DNA from: Bacterioplanoides sp. SCSIO 12839
GTDB taxonomy: Bacteria; Pseudomonadota; Gammaproteobacteria; Pseudomonadales; Oceanobacteraceae
Assembly: GCF_024397975.1 (NCBI RefSeq)
Contig: NZ_CP073745.1
Coordinates: 3,498,501-3,562,500 of the forward strand
Direction: 5' to 3'
DNA: 64,000 nucleotides
Shown: piece after piece, positions 55,293-63,982 of the stretch
Layout of the letters: the number at the start of each line of letters is the position of its first letter
How positions within the stretch are numbered: the first letter of the stretch is position 1
Position numbers and translations under genes: made by a program
Notes under the pieces: generated by a model
Seen by the model: the letters and a program-made list of their open reading frames with translations, nothing else
What the model was told of the DNA's origin: nothing
Databases searched by the model: none

Positions 55293-56543
55293 TCAGGCTA
55301 ATGCCAATGCCTTGCGACTGACTTTGCCGTTAGGAAGCCGGTCAATTTTTTCTACCTGGGCAATCTGGATCGGGACCTGATATTTATTTAAATATCTGGC
55401 ACACCAGCTGCGAATATCTTCCGCGGGTACTTCAATGTCTGCGACGAACTGCAAGCAAACCTGATCGTTACCAAATGCATGGCTCTTTTTAAATACCACC
55501 GCATCGCTGACGCCAGGCATCTCCATCACCACCTTTTCAACTTCAGCGGGATAAACATTCAGGCCGGAAACATTAATCATTTCGTCGATACGGGAGAGGA
55601 AATGCAGACGGTTATCAGCATCGAGATAACCCTGATCGCGGGTTGCCACAATGCTGTTGGATTCTGTGGTGACAACAATTTCTTCCGGACTTTCTTCTGA
55701 GTTACCGGATTCAACACGAATATGTGGCAGGGGTACGCCCTGATCATGAATCGAACGCAAGTTTCCACCCAATGCAATACAGCCCACTTCAGAACAGCCA
55801 TATTGCTGATACAGGTTCACACATTTTTTCTCGGCCTGTTCCAGCCAGCTGGCCTGCATCAGGGTGCCGGAAGTCATGATGGCGTGAATCGGTTGATCGG
55901 CCTTTACCATCATGGTGATGGTGGTAATTAACGCCGGTGATGAATATAAAATCGGAGACGTGGTTTCCTGCACCTTACGGATAATATATTTTGGATTAAA
56001 GTTGGTAATAATTACCGGCTCAGAACCACGTTTAATGCTGGCGAGAATGCCACAAATCAAACCGTAAGAATGGTTAACCGGGCAGGCAACCACAGCCGTC
56101 ATATCAGCCAGATCTGAGAAATGCTGAATATAATTTTCCAGCTCGATATCAATACTGGTCCAGCTGCGGTCAATGCATTTAGGTTCCCCGGTAGTACCGG
56201 AGCTCATCTGCACCAATACCGCAACGTTATCGTTTGGGTGATCTCCAATCGTTTCGATATTGGCCAGCAGATCATCCATATTGTCAGCCATAACCTGATA
56301 ATGGCTGTTGCTGAGTTTTGCCCGACGGCGTAACGCCTCTTCCGGTGTTCCTGCTGGTAATGGAAAAACCGAAATTCCCTGATCGCGACAATACAGGCAC
56401 AGCGCAATCCACAGAACAGCATCGCTGATGCATACCGTAATACGTTTTCCCTGGCAGTTACCAAGAATATCGTGTTGGCTGAAATTGCTGAAGCAATGTT
56501 CAAAATAGGTTTTATCGAAATAATCGTCGTTTAAATAAATCAT
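55293..56543 (-). CDS. asbC: 3,4-dihydroxybenzoate-AMP ligase AsbC
   Basis: A 416-residue member of the ANL adenylating enzymes, shorter than usual, as is AsbC. The P-loop-like SSGTTGEPK lies at 114-122, YQQYGCSEVG corresponds to motif A5, ATRDQGYLDADNRLHFLSRIDEMINVSGLNVYP covers A7-A8, and the catalytic lysine is in PNGKVSRKAL at the C-terminus. It activates 3,4-dihydroxybenzoate and loads it on the carrier domain of AsbDE. Sixteen base pairs after asbB. Confidence 0.9.
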   Translation of the reverse strand: MIYLNDDYFDKTYFEHCFSNFSQHDILGNCQGKRITVCISDAVLWIALCLYCRDQGISVFPLPAGTPEEALRRRAKLSNSHYQVMADNMDDLLANIETIGDHPNDNVAVLVQMSSGTTGEPKCIDRSWTSIDIELENYIQHFSDLADMTAVVACPVNHSYGLICGILASIKRGSEPVIITNFNPKYIIRKVQETTSPILYSSPALITTITMMVKADQPIHAIMTSGTLMQASWLEQAEKKCVNLYQQYGCSEVGCIALGGNLRSIHDQGVPLPHIRVESGNSEESPEEIVVTTESNSIVATRDQGYLDADNRLHFLSRIDEMINVSGLNVYPAEVEKVVMEMPGVSDAVVFKKSHAFGNDQVCLQFVADIEVPAEDIRSWCARYLNKYQVPIQIAQVEKIDRLPNGKVSRKALALA

Positions 56544-56559
56544 AATTTTTCTTCAGCAA

Positions 56560-58464
56560 TCAGCTGACCTGGTTTTCAAGTTGCTGCGTCGTATGTTCTG
56601 TGGTGACTTCTGCCAGCGGGTTATTCACCGTGTGTTCGAAATAATCCAGCGTGCCGCCATTGAGTATTTTTTTCTTCAGCAGAGATTCAACAATAATGCT
56701 TTTGCTGCTTGCTCCAACGCGATCAATACGTGCAGAATCGGTAATACCAGACTGGCGATATTGTTCGAGGTAGTGGCGTACGCGATTCCAGAACTGTGCT
56801 TCCGGATATTGGTGGTAACGCTCCAACAGGAAAGATAAATCAGCCAGGTTCAGTACATAAACCGTATCCATATACAGTTCACGCAACTCATCGATATCCG
56901 ACATACTGAAACCTTCATCCAACGGAATCGTATTAAAATACGGATCGGTTTCGGCTAGCTTGGGCGTATGCTCCGGGTACTTCAGATAATCTTCGACGTA
57001 TTCCATGTCTTCATGAAAATCACGCAGAACAATACGTTGTGGCCAACCATCTTTATGGGTCAGAATCAAATTCTGGCAATGTGCTTCAAAGGCAATACCG
57101 TTATGCACCAGCATATGCCAGATCGGAACCAGCATGACTTCCATCAAGCGATTCACCCAGGCCTCAACACCATACTGATCGAGCCAGTCAGCAATAAACG
57201 GACGCTGATCGGATTCGACCAACATCAAAGCCGTAAAAGGAATGGCCTGTTCACCGGGCTGTAATTTATCCACTACGCTTTCGCGGAAAATGGCACCAAT
57301 CAAACCGTCCATAGCTTTCGCCTGGTTTTCGTCTTCCGGCTTATAAAGTAATCCGGCGTATTCACTCAACAGCAATAAATTATCCTGCTGCTCGAGGTAT
57401 TTATCTTTCGCGACCACTTCCTGCAACCAGGTTGAAATGGTTGGCGCCGTACACACAAAATGATCCTGCAAATTCCGGTGTGAAGATGTACTGACCAGAT
57501 TTAGCGGAATTTTAACGTTGGCTTTTTGCGGATGACTGACATTCACTAGCGTGCGTAATGATTGTGTCGCCTGATAGTGATCACCAGCCTGACCTAATTC
57601 AATAATGTCACCACAGCGGATAGCCTGAGCAAGGCCACGCTCCTGAATGGCATCAACCTGCCACGGGTGAATAGGAACCAACGAAAACTCAGTCCAGCTC
57701 TTCCCTTGTTTAGCCAGTCGTTGTGTCAGAACAGAAAATGTTTCTTCGCCCAGCTCATTTATCCAGAAAGCGTTATCGTCCGCCGGGAAATTACGTTCAA
57801 CGTTGCTGGATTTAATCGCCAGCCAGCTCAGCTGAAACGTATTCGCCGCCTCTGGGCCATACTGAATATGATCCATTAAGGTAAAACCAGTACGGGCTTT
57901 AAAGCTCGGGTGGTACAAATGACCTTCGGTAATCGCCGCTTCCAGTTCGGCAAAATTCAGCTGACGTCGCGGCGTCAGATGATGCTCTAAATGGCTGGTA
58001 TTCCAGCGACATAAAGCAATTGTCTGCATCAGCTCACCGAGCAAACGCATTTTGGTCTCTGAACCGGTATCCAGATGTGCGATTAACTCCTGGATGCGTA
58101 CTTCGCGATAATGATTTTTGTCGGCAATTTCGATTGAACCATCAGCAATACGAATACGCTCAAAAATACGACGTGCACCTAAGCAGCGGAATTCAGTACC
58201 GGATAAGGTAAAGGTATAAATACTGTCGAATACGGCATCAAAGCGGCTGAAATCATTCGCCAGCATCGCCCGACTATCAACCTGAAAGTTAACAATTTCT
58301 TCATACAGCAATGCTTCTACAAACTGACGAACCACACGCTGCTCTTCAGCATCTGCTTTTGCGGGGGCCTCAATATAGGGAGCATGGTCCTCGCAAAACT
58401 GCTCTGCAACCCGGGCCAGAATTTTATGCGTATCGAAATCAGCTATAGACTGCACTGCGTCCAT
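56560..58464 (-). CDS. asbB: NRPS-independent siderophore synthetase AsbB (IucA/IucC)
   Basis: A 634-residue NIS synthetase. The ATP/citrate region contains SLVPIHPWQVDAIQ and later LVSTSSHRNLQDHF, with LVHNGIAFEAHCQNLIL in the C-terminal domain, all conserved in the IucA/IucC family. In petrobactin assembly AsbB joins the second polyamine arm to the citrate intermediate. ATG 58464 (MDAVQSIADF), preceded by AAGG, is chosen; the frame is open 79 codons further inside asbA but that part is not protein-like. It overlaps asbA by 26 bp. Confidence 0.9.
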   Translation of the reverse strand: MDAVQSIADFDTHKILARVAEQFCEDHAPYIEAPAKADAEEQRVVRQFVEALLYEEIVNFQVDSRAMLANDFSRFDAVFDSIYTFTLSGTEFRCLGARRIFERIRIADGSIEIADKNHYREVRIQELIAHLDTGSETKMRLLGELMQTIALCRWNTSHLEHHLTPRRQLNFAELEAAITEGHLYHPSFKARTGFTLMDHIQYGPEAANTFQLSWLAIKSSNVERNFPADDNAFWINELGEETFSVLTQRLAKQGKSWTEFSLVPIHPWQVDAIQERGLAQAIRCGDIIELGQAGDHYQATQSLRTLVNVSHPQKANVKIPLNLVSTSSHRNLQDHFVCTAPTISTWLQEVVAKDKYLEQQDNLLLLSEYAGLLYKPEDENQAKAMDGLIGAIFRESVVDKLQPGEQAIPFTALMLVESDQRPFIADWLDQYGVEAWVNRLMEVMLVPIWHMLVHNGIAFEAHCQNLILTHKDGWPQRIVLRDFHEDMEYVEDYLKYPEHTPKLAETDPYFNTIPLDEGFSMSDIDELRELYMDTVYVLNLADLSFLLERYHQYPEAQFWNRVRHYLEQYRQSGITDSARIDRVGASSKSIIVESLLKKKILNGGTLDYFEHTVNNPLAEVTTEHTTQQLENQVS

Positions 58465-60376
58465 CCTTATTTTCTGTGGCGAAACTTTTATGAAAATCAG
58501 ATGTTGAGAACAGCGGGTTTTCGATGGTCGAATACACTGCGTGCTCCATGCCTTCCTGCAACTCGTCGATATTGTTAACACGAGCCAGCAGATTGGTCTT
58601 GAAATCCAGCCGCTCGCTGGTGAGGATGTATTCGATAAAACGTTTACCCACGCCCTGCATATTTTTCTGCAAGTCAGACAGATGCTGACGACAGCGGGCA
58701 ATCAGAGTTTCTTCATCGATCAGGCCATCAGCCCCGAGACGATAGATCACTGCAAATAGTTGATTGACGAATACGTAATACGATATGGCGGTAAAAATTT
58801 TTTCATCATCATAGAAAATATTGGTCAGGCTCAGGTTGTCGCCCACGCCTGCCAATTCTTCTTTAAAATGCTCTGATAAATAAAAACCCTGATTATCGCG
58901 ATAGTAGTAACAGCTGGGATACCCCTCAGAAACATCCAGCAAGCTGTTCTGCTGATGAGCTTCCAGCGCAATGCCATAACCGTCATACAATGACAAAATA
59001 GACTCGACGGCACAGTGCCAGTAGCGATCAAACCAGTCCGATGCAACCTGCTTTGCTGAGCGGCCTTCTTTCTCAGCCAACTCAGAGATGACATCCTGCA
59101 ACAGACTGGCACCGTCAGAACCGTTGGCATCCGGAATCGGATCCTGTACTAATGTCAGAATTGAACAAACACCACGCCCTTTATCCTGCGCAAACAGATT
59201 CCGACGTAACACCACTTCAAAACCCGAATCGGCTTCATGATTATGGGGGTGATTAATGGTGATGTAGGCAGGGTCATCAACAACTTTAAATTGCGGATTA
59301 TTGTTCAGAAATCCAATATGGCGCAGGTAACTTTCCACCACCATACCGTCTTCCAGTTCCCGGCGTTTATTCAGTCTTAATGAATTGGTTATTTTTACCG
59401 GGATTGATAATTTAATCATCCATTCCGACGACTCACTGAAGACCGTTCTTACCGATGAAGTTGCGGTATATTCAGCGCCAGCTTCACCGAGGTACTGCAG
59501 CGCTCCCTGACTCATCAGCTCTTTCACCCAGTCCTGGGTTAACAAACTGTGCGCCTGTAGCGGATGCACCGGAATCAGAACATGACCAGTTGGCAACGCC
59601 AGTTCATCGTAACGAGCGACTTCCGAGTAAATAATGTCGCTGGTTTTTTCTGTTAACGACGACCCTTGTTTCACAAGGGACTGGTCGGCAGAAAAATAAT
59701 GGAGCTTGAAGTGGCCACACAGCTCCGGTGAATAAAAGTCTTGCTGCCAGAACGCGATACCCTGCTGACTTTTGGGTGTTGGATGCAACCAGTGGCCGTA
59801 CAGAATGGATTGCTCCGAATCGATAAAGTCGGTGCTGTGCAATGCCCTGTCTCCGGCGCGCTCGGCGAGGAAGTGTGCCATTGCCTGATAACTTCCCAGC
59901 AAACGGCCGAGCAATTCCATTTCATTTAATTTGACGGAATCGTCAGCTTCAATGGCTGCTACAGAAATATCATTCTGGCGTTTATAAATCTGGCTGGTAA
60001 AAGCAATCAGCAGATACATCAGATCGGCATTTTTCCAGCAACTATGCCTGCTGCTACAGCCACCTTCTGAGTCTGCCCCTTCTGGCCCCTCTCTTCCTGA
60101 ATCCAGCCCTTCTGAAAGTTCGGTGCGTACATAAACGCCGTGAAAATGATGTCGGCCTACTTTCGATTTGTAGGCAACGTCCATAACAACCCGCTGATGG
60201 CTATCGGATAAAAACAACTCAACGACTTCGCTTCCTTTTAATTCAAAAGGAAAGTCAGAAGAAAGTGAGAACTGCTTATTATCGCTCCAGACACCGGCGT
60301 CAATTTCACGCAAATACGCATTCACAAACGCATTGTAAGAGGCGTATTCAGCAATCGTGCTTGCTGCAAATTTCAT
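58439..60376 (-). CDS. asbA: NRPS-independent siderophore synthetase AsbA (IucA/IucC)
   Basis: A 645-residue NIS synthetase, likely condensing citrate with spermidine as in petrobactin synthesis. It has LIPVHPLQAHSLL, YTATSSVRTVFSESSEWMIKLSIPVKITNSLR and YGIALEAHQQNSLLDV. An extra Gly/Glu/Ser-rich stretch (about residues 86-115, with GREGPEGADSEGGCSSR) interrupts the N-terminal domain and looks like a flexible insert not usual for the family. It is the first gene after the Fur-like promoter and is followed by overlapping asbB. Confidence 0.9.
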   Translation of the reverse strand: MKFAASTIAEYASYNAFVNAYLREIDAGVWSDNKQFSLSSDFPFELKGSEVVELFLSDSHQRVVMDVAYKSKVGRHHFHGVYVRTELSEGLDSGREGPEGADSEGGCSSRHSCWKNADLMYLLIAFTSQIYKRQNDISVAAIEADDSVKLNEMELLGRLLGSYQAMAHFLAERAGDRALHSTDFIDSEQSILYGHWLHPTPKSQQGIAFWQQDFYSPELCGHFKLHYFSADQSLVKQGSSLTEKTSDIIYSEVARYDELALPTGHVLIPVHPLQAHSLLTQDWVKELMSQGALQYLGEAGAEYTATSSVRTVFSESSEWMIKLSIPVKITNSLRLNKRRELEDGMVVESYLRHIGFLNNNPQFKVVDDPAYITINHPHNHEADSGFEVVLRRNLFAQDKGRGVCSILTLVQDPIPDANGSDGASLLQDVISELAEKEGRSAKQVASDWFDRYWHCAVESILSLYDGYGIALEAHQQNSLLDVSEGYPSCYYYRDNQGFYLSEHFKEELAGVGDNLSLTNIFYDDEKIFTAISYYVFVNQLFAVIYRLGADGLIDEETLIARCRQHLSDLQKNMQGVGKRFIEYILTSERLDFKTNLLARVNNIDELQEGMEHAVYSTIENPLFSTSDFHKSFATENKDGRSAVYS

Positions 60377-60412
60377 AAGAAACCTGGTTCAGTCGAACTT
60401 GATTTTGGCGGC

Positions 60413-60453
60413 ATTATACACACTAAATACGACTACTTCTCATTATTATTATA
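60413..60453 (-). promoter_or_regulatory. asbA promoter with Fur-box-like operator
   Basis: On the minus strand a perfect TATAAT lies at 60413-60418, with the expected -35 position near 60436-60441. That position is covered by a 19-bp A/T-rich sequence at 60435-60453 that matches the Fur consensus GATAATGATAATCATTATC at about 12 of 19 positions (two ATAAT/ATAATG-type units). Transcription would start some 30 bp before the asbA ATG. Fur blocking this promoter when iron is plentiful is the usual scheme for siderophore genes. Confidence 0.72.
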
Positions 60454-60548
60454 TTTTTTCTTTGTATTTGTTTGATTTTGAGAGTTTTCTCGCAAACGAA
60501 GGACATAAACCGCCATCACCACTCGGCGTGCCATGACAAGAATAGTGT

Positions 60549-60588
60549 TAAAAAACCCCAAGGCACCTCTGCATAATTCAGAGCTGCC
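60549..60588 (-). terminator. Likely terminator between the MATE gene and asbA
   Basis: On the minus strand GGCAGCTCTG and CAGAGGTGCC form a near-perfect stem (one G-G mismatch) with a 7-nt loop, followed after TTGGGG by six T residues. It overlaps the stop codon of the exporter gene and suggests that asbA onward depends mainly on its own promoter. Confidence 0.62.
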
Positions 60589-61949
60589 TAAATATTCGTT
60601 CTTCCGACATGAACGGCAGGTCGTTGATAAATAAAGAAAATAAACGCAAACAAAAACGCTAACGCTTCGGCAACCGGCACCGCATACAAGAAACCAACCC
60701 CCGGTAACATCAGGCTGAATAACAACACAAATCCAATTGGTAAAATTAATGAACGCAGTGTGGCAACAATGGTGGAGTACAGTGCTTGCTCCGCCGAGGT
60801 TAAATAAGCACAAATCAGTACGTTAAAGCCGTTAAACAGAAAAATCGGCCAGATGATATGCAGAAAGTCCTGCGCCAACTGCTGCGCTTGTTGTGCGTCT
60901 TCCTCCAGAAAAAAGCCAACGATGCGGCTTTCAAACACAAACAACATAATCACCAGAGCAACACTCAACACCGTGATCGCCACAGCAGCAATGGTCATAA
61001 AACCCTTCACCCGATCGATCCGTCGGGCACCAAAGTTCTGCCCCAGTAACACATGCATGGCATCAATGATGCCGTAGTACACCATCAGACTGATATAAAT
61101 CAGGTAGTTCACCACACTGAATGCGGCAATGCCTTCGACACCACTCTCACGACTGATTACCCAATGAAAAACCAGAATCACCAGGCCTATCGAGAACTCG
61201 TTAATAAACTCAGAAAAACCATTAAATGCACTGAAACTGAGTTCTTTCGTATTAAATTCCGGAAAAAATAGTCTGAGGTTATTACTGCCAGAGAAAAAGT
61301 AAGTCGAGATATAAGCTAACTGTATGGTCTGCGCAATCAACGTCGCCCAGGCCGCACCTTCAATACCCCAACCAAGCTGACCAATAAATATTGCATCCAG
61401 TGCAACATTAATAAACGCACCCAGCATCAGCGCGCGCATACCTAATTCAGGTTTATTGTCTGCTCTTATAAAGTAATACATCACCAGACAGCTCAACTGC
61501 ATGATGGTGGCAAAACAAAAAACTTCGAAGTAGCTTTGCATTAACGGGTATATCGAAGCATCTGCCCCTAACGCCGCAAACAAATAATCACTGAAAAGCA
61601 TCGCTACCGGTGTAACCAGCAGTATTATTGCCAACACTGATAAAAATATCTGACTGAATAACGACGACGCCGCCTGATATTTTTTTTCACCAATGTAGAT
61701 ACTGGCTTTTACTGAACCGCCCACCGCCAGCATCAGTGCAATACCAAACAGCAAGGCGAAATATGGCATCAACAGATTCACCGCTGCCAATGCATCTGCA
61801 CCCAGATAGTTACCCACAAAAAAACCATCCACCACACTGGCGGTAGAGATCGCCAGCAAACTCAGAGTCGAAGGAATCACAAAGCGGAAAAAGGTGGCAA
61901 CAATCGGTCCGCTATCAGGTGAAGTAGTGGTTGAAGTAGCGTGTGACAT
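60588..61949 (-). CDS. MATE-family efflux transporter, candidate siderophore exporter
   Basis: A 453-residue protein with about 12 membrane helices in two homologous halves, as in multidrug and toxin extrusion (MATE) transporters driven by sodium or protons. Landmarks are IPSTLSLLAISTASVVDGFFVGNYLG and the first-half segment GADALAAVNLLMPYFALLFGI. Its location between a phosphopantetheinyl transferase (8 bp) and asbA suggests export of the siderophore, a job often done by MFS pumps in other systems. That function is inferred from position only. Confidence 0.82.
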   Translation of the reverse strand: MSHATSTTTSPDSGPIVATFFRFVIPSTLSLLAISTASVVDGFFVGNYLGADALAAVNLLMPYFALLFGIALMLAVGGSVKASIYIGEKKYQAASSLFSQIFLSVLAIILLVTPVAMLFSDYLFAALGADASIYPLMQSYFEVFCFATIMQLSCLVMYYFIRADNKPELGMRALMLGAFINVALDAIFIGQLGWGIEGAAWATLIAQTIQLAYISTYFFSGSNNLRLFFPEFNTKELSFSAFNGFSEFINEFSIGLVILVFHWVISRESGVEGIAAFSVVNYLIYISLMVYYGIIDAMHVLLGQNFGARRIDRVKGFMTIAAVAITVLSVALVIMLFVFESRIVGFFLEEDAQQAQQLAQDFLHIIWPIFLFNGFNVLICAYLTSAEQALYSTIVATLRSLILPIGFVLLFSLMLPGVGFLYAVPVAEALAFLFAFIFFIYQRPAVHVGRTNI

Positions 61950-61957
61950 CGGGTGTA

Positions 61958-62749
61958 TTAATTCTCAACAGAAGTCGTTCTTAATAATTGGCAGTACTGG
62001 TGCTGAATGCCTTGTCGCAAACCACACCATTGTTCTACCTTCACGTCTGATTCACTGATCCTGCAATCAGCTTTAACGGTCAGCGCCAGACTGTAGTTCG
62101 TACCAGGGCGATACAGCGCGCAAAAATCTGTTTTTTTAAAGCCTTTGATACCATCACAATCGGACGATAATTCCAGGCTCAGCGCATGGGTTCCGGAAAA
62201 AGAAAAGACCAGTTTACGCAACGGTACTCTCAACCCCAGACCTTCTGCCTTGAGGTAAGATTCTTTTAACGTCCATAACTGCACGATGCCTGGTAGTTGC
62301 TGCTCTACCGGCAGCGATCGTAACCAGTGAATTTCACTGTCAGCAAAATAATGTTCTGCCAACGCCATGTTAAATGCTGCTCGGGTATCGGCTTCGATAT
62401 CAATCCCCACCACAAACCCGTCACTGATTACCAATGCAACCATGTCTTCGCTGTGCGACAAATTGAAGTGGATATTTAAATGTGAAAACAGAGGAGCAAG
62501 CTGCGGCTTACCCTGAGCATCCACTTCAAACTGCCATTGCTGCGGCAGAATTTCCGGGTGTTTTTGCGATAACTGATAACGCAGCATTGCCCGGGCCAGC
62601 AAATACTGATCCGCTTGCTGTGTTTGTCTGAATTGTTCCAACCGCTGCCGTTCTGTAGGGCTCAGCCAAGCAATGACCTGCTTGCGGAAGTCGGGCTCCT
62701 CAAGCAGATTAATGCTGGCATAATTCAGCTGAACAAGCGGTTCAGGCAA
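61958..62749 (-). CDS. 4'-Phosphopantetheinyl transferase, Sfp type
   Basis: A 263-residue enzyme with the family motifs NIHFNLSHS (93-101), VVGIDIEA (113-120) and LWTLKESYLKAEGLGL (158-173); the acidic magnesium ligands D117 and E119 and the KESYLK lysine are in place. It transfers phosphopantetheine from coenzyme A to a carrier-protein serine, here most likely S41 of AsbDE. Neighbouring gene order (dehydrogenase, transferase, MATE pump, asbA-F) supports a dedicated activator. Confidence 0.92.
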   Translation of the reverse strand: MPEPLVQLNYASINLLEEPDFRKQVIAWLSPTERQRLEQFRQTQQADQYLLARAMLRYQLSQKHPEILPQQWQFEVDAQGKPQLAPLFSHLNIHFNLSHSEDMVALVISDGFVVGIDIEADTRAAFNMALAEHYFADSEIHWLRSLPVEQQLPGIVQLWTLKESYLKAEGLGLRVPLRKLVFSFSGTHALSLELSSDCDGIKGFKKTDFCALYRPGTNYSLALTVKADCRISESDVKVEQWCGLRQGIQHQYCQLLRTTSVEN

Positions 62750-62773
62750 CGCAGTTTTTTACCGGATTAACAA

Positions 62774-63982
62774 TCAGATTAAATCAAAGCCCGGCTCTTC
62801 AATAACCTGCCATGGCAGGCCATGCTTGTTCATATCTTCCATAAATGGGTCCGGATCAAGCTGTTCAATATTCCAGACACCGTCTTCCATCCACTTACCT
62901 TCAACCATCATTTTTGCGCCAATCATGGCAGGAACACCAGTGGTATAAGAAATGGCCTGGGACTGAACTTCGCCATAACAATCCTGATGGTCTTTCACGT
63001 TGTAGACGTAAACCGTACGTTCTTTACCATCTTTAATGCCACGCACTACGCAGCCGATACAGGTTTTGCCTTTGGTACGTGGACCTAGGGTGGAAGGATC
63101 GGGTAATAATTGCTTCAGGAACTGAATCGGTACAATTTCCTGACCATTAAAATTAACCGGCTCGATGCCCGTCATGCCAACATTACCTAACACCTCCAGG
63201 TGTTTAAGGTAACTTTCACCAAAACTCATCCAGAATTGAGCACGCTTCAGAGTTGGGTAGTTTTTGGTTAACGACTCCAGCTCTTCGTGATACATACGGT
63301 AAATATTGTAAGTACCAACACCATCCGGACAGGTGAATTCCTGCTTGATCGACATAGCAGGCGTTTCAACAAACTCACCCGCTTCCCAGTGACGGCATTC
63401 TGCGGTGACTTCGCGAATATTAATTTCCGGGTTGAAGTTGGTTGCAAACGGATAGCCATGGTCACCACCATTCACATCAATAATATCGAGGTAGTTAATT
63501 TCATCGAAATAATGCTTCGCCGCATAAGCGGTAAACATGTTGGTGGCACCCGGATCAAAACCAGAACCCAGCAGCGCCATCAGACCTGCTTGCTTGAACT
63601 TATCCTGATATTCCCACTGCCATTTGTATTCGAATTTTGCCGTATCCAGCGGTTCATAATTTGCGGTATCCAGATAATGAACCTTCATTTCCAGACAAGC
63701 GTCCATGATGGTTAAATCCTGATACGGTAAAGCCACATTAATCACCATAAATGGCTTATGCTTGCCAAATAAACGCACCAGATCCGCTACGCTGTCGGCA
63801 TCAACCTGTTCGGTTTCGATGTCGCGGTTGTAGTTTGCTTTAACCTGGCTGGCAATGGCGTCACACTTGCTTTTGGTACGACTGGCCAGAACGATTTCAC
63901 TGAATACTTCCGGCAGCTGAGCACACTTGTGCGCAACAACCTGGCCAACCCCACCGGCGCCAATAATAATTACTTTTTTCAC
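62774..63982 (-). CDS. Carboxynorspermidine dehydrogenase (saccharopine dehydrogenase-like), copy 2
   Basis: A 402-residue NAD(P)-dependent enzyme with GAGGVG (8-13), GSGFDPGATNMFTAYAAKHYFDE, NGGDHGYPFATNFNPEINIRE and KTCIGCVVRGIKDGKERTVYVYNV. It is of the same family as the protein at 50596-51858 and keeps the same landmarks, but is diverged along its whole length. It should make carboxynorspermidine or carboxyspermidine from aspartate semialdehyde and a diamine. AGGATT stands before its ATG. Whether a further decarboxylase gene lies beyond the window's right edge is unknown. Confidence 0.87.
   Translation of the reverse strand: MKKVIIIGAGGVGQVVAHKCAQLPEVFSEIVLASRTKSKCDAIASQVKANYNRDIETEQVDADSVADLVRLFGKHKPFMVINVALPYQDLTIMDACLEMKVHYLDTANYEPLDTAKFEYKWQWEYQDKFKQAGLMALLGSGFDPGATNMFTAYAAKHYFDEINYLDIIDVNGGDHGYPFATNFNPEINIREVTAECRHWEAGEFVETPAMSIKQEFTCPDGVGTYNIYRMYHEELESLTKNYPTLKRAQFWMSFGESYLKHLEVLGNVGMTGIEPVNFNGQEIVPIQFLKQLLPDPSTLGPRTKGKTCIGCVVRGIKDGKERTVYVYNVKDHQDCYGEVQSQAISYTTGVPAMIGAKMMVEGKWMEDGVWNIEQLDPDPFMEDMNKHGLPWQVIEEPGFDLI

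Noticed and set aside
58465..58701. N-terminal 79-codon extension of asbB
   Set aside because: It lies entirely within asbA, has composition unlike NIS synthetases, and a normal start exists at 58464.
60433..60813. A 126-codon minus-strand frame upstream of asbA
   Set aside because: It overlaps the end of the MATE gene in another frame and spans a terminator and promoter.
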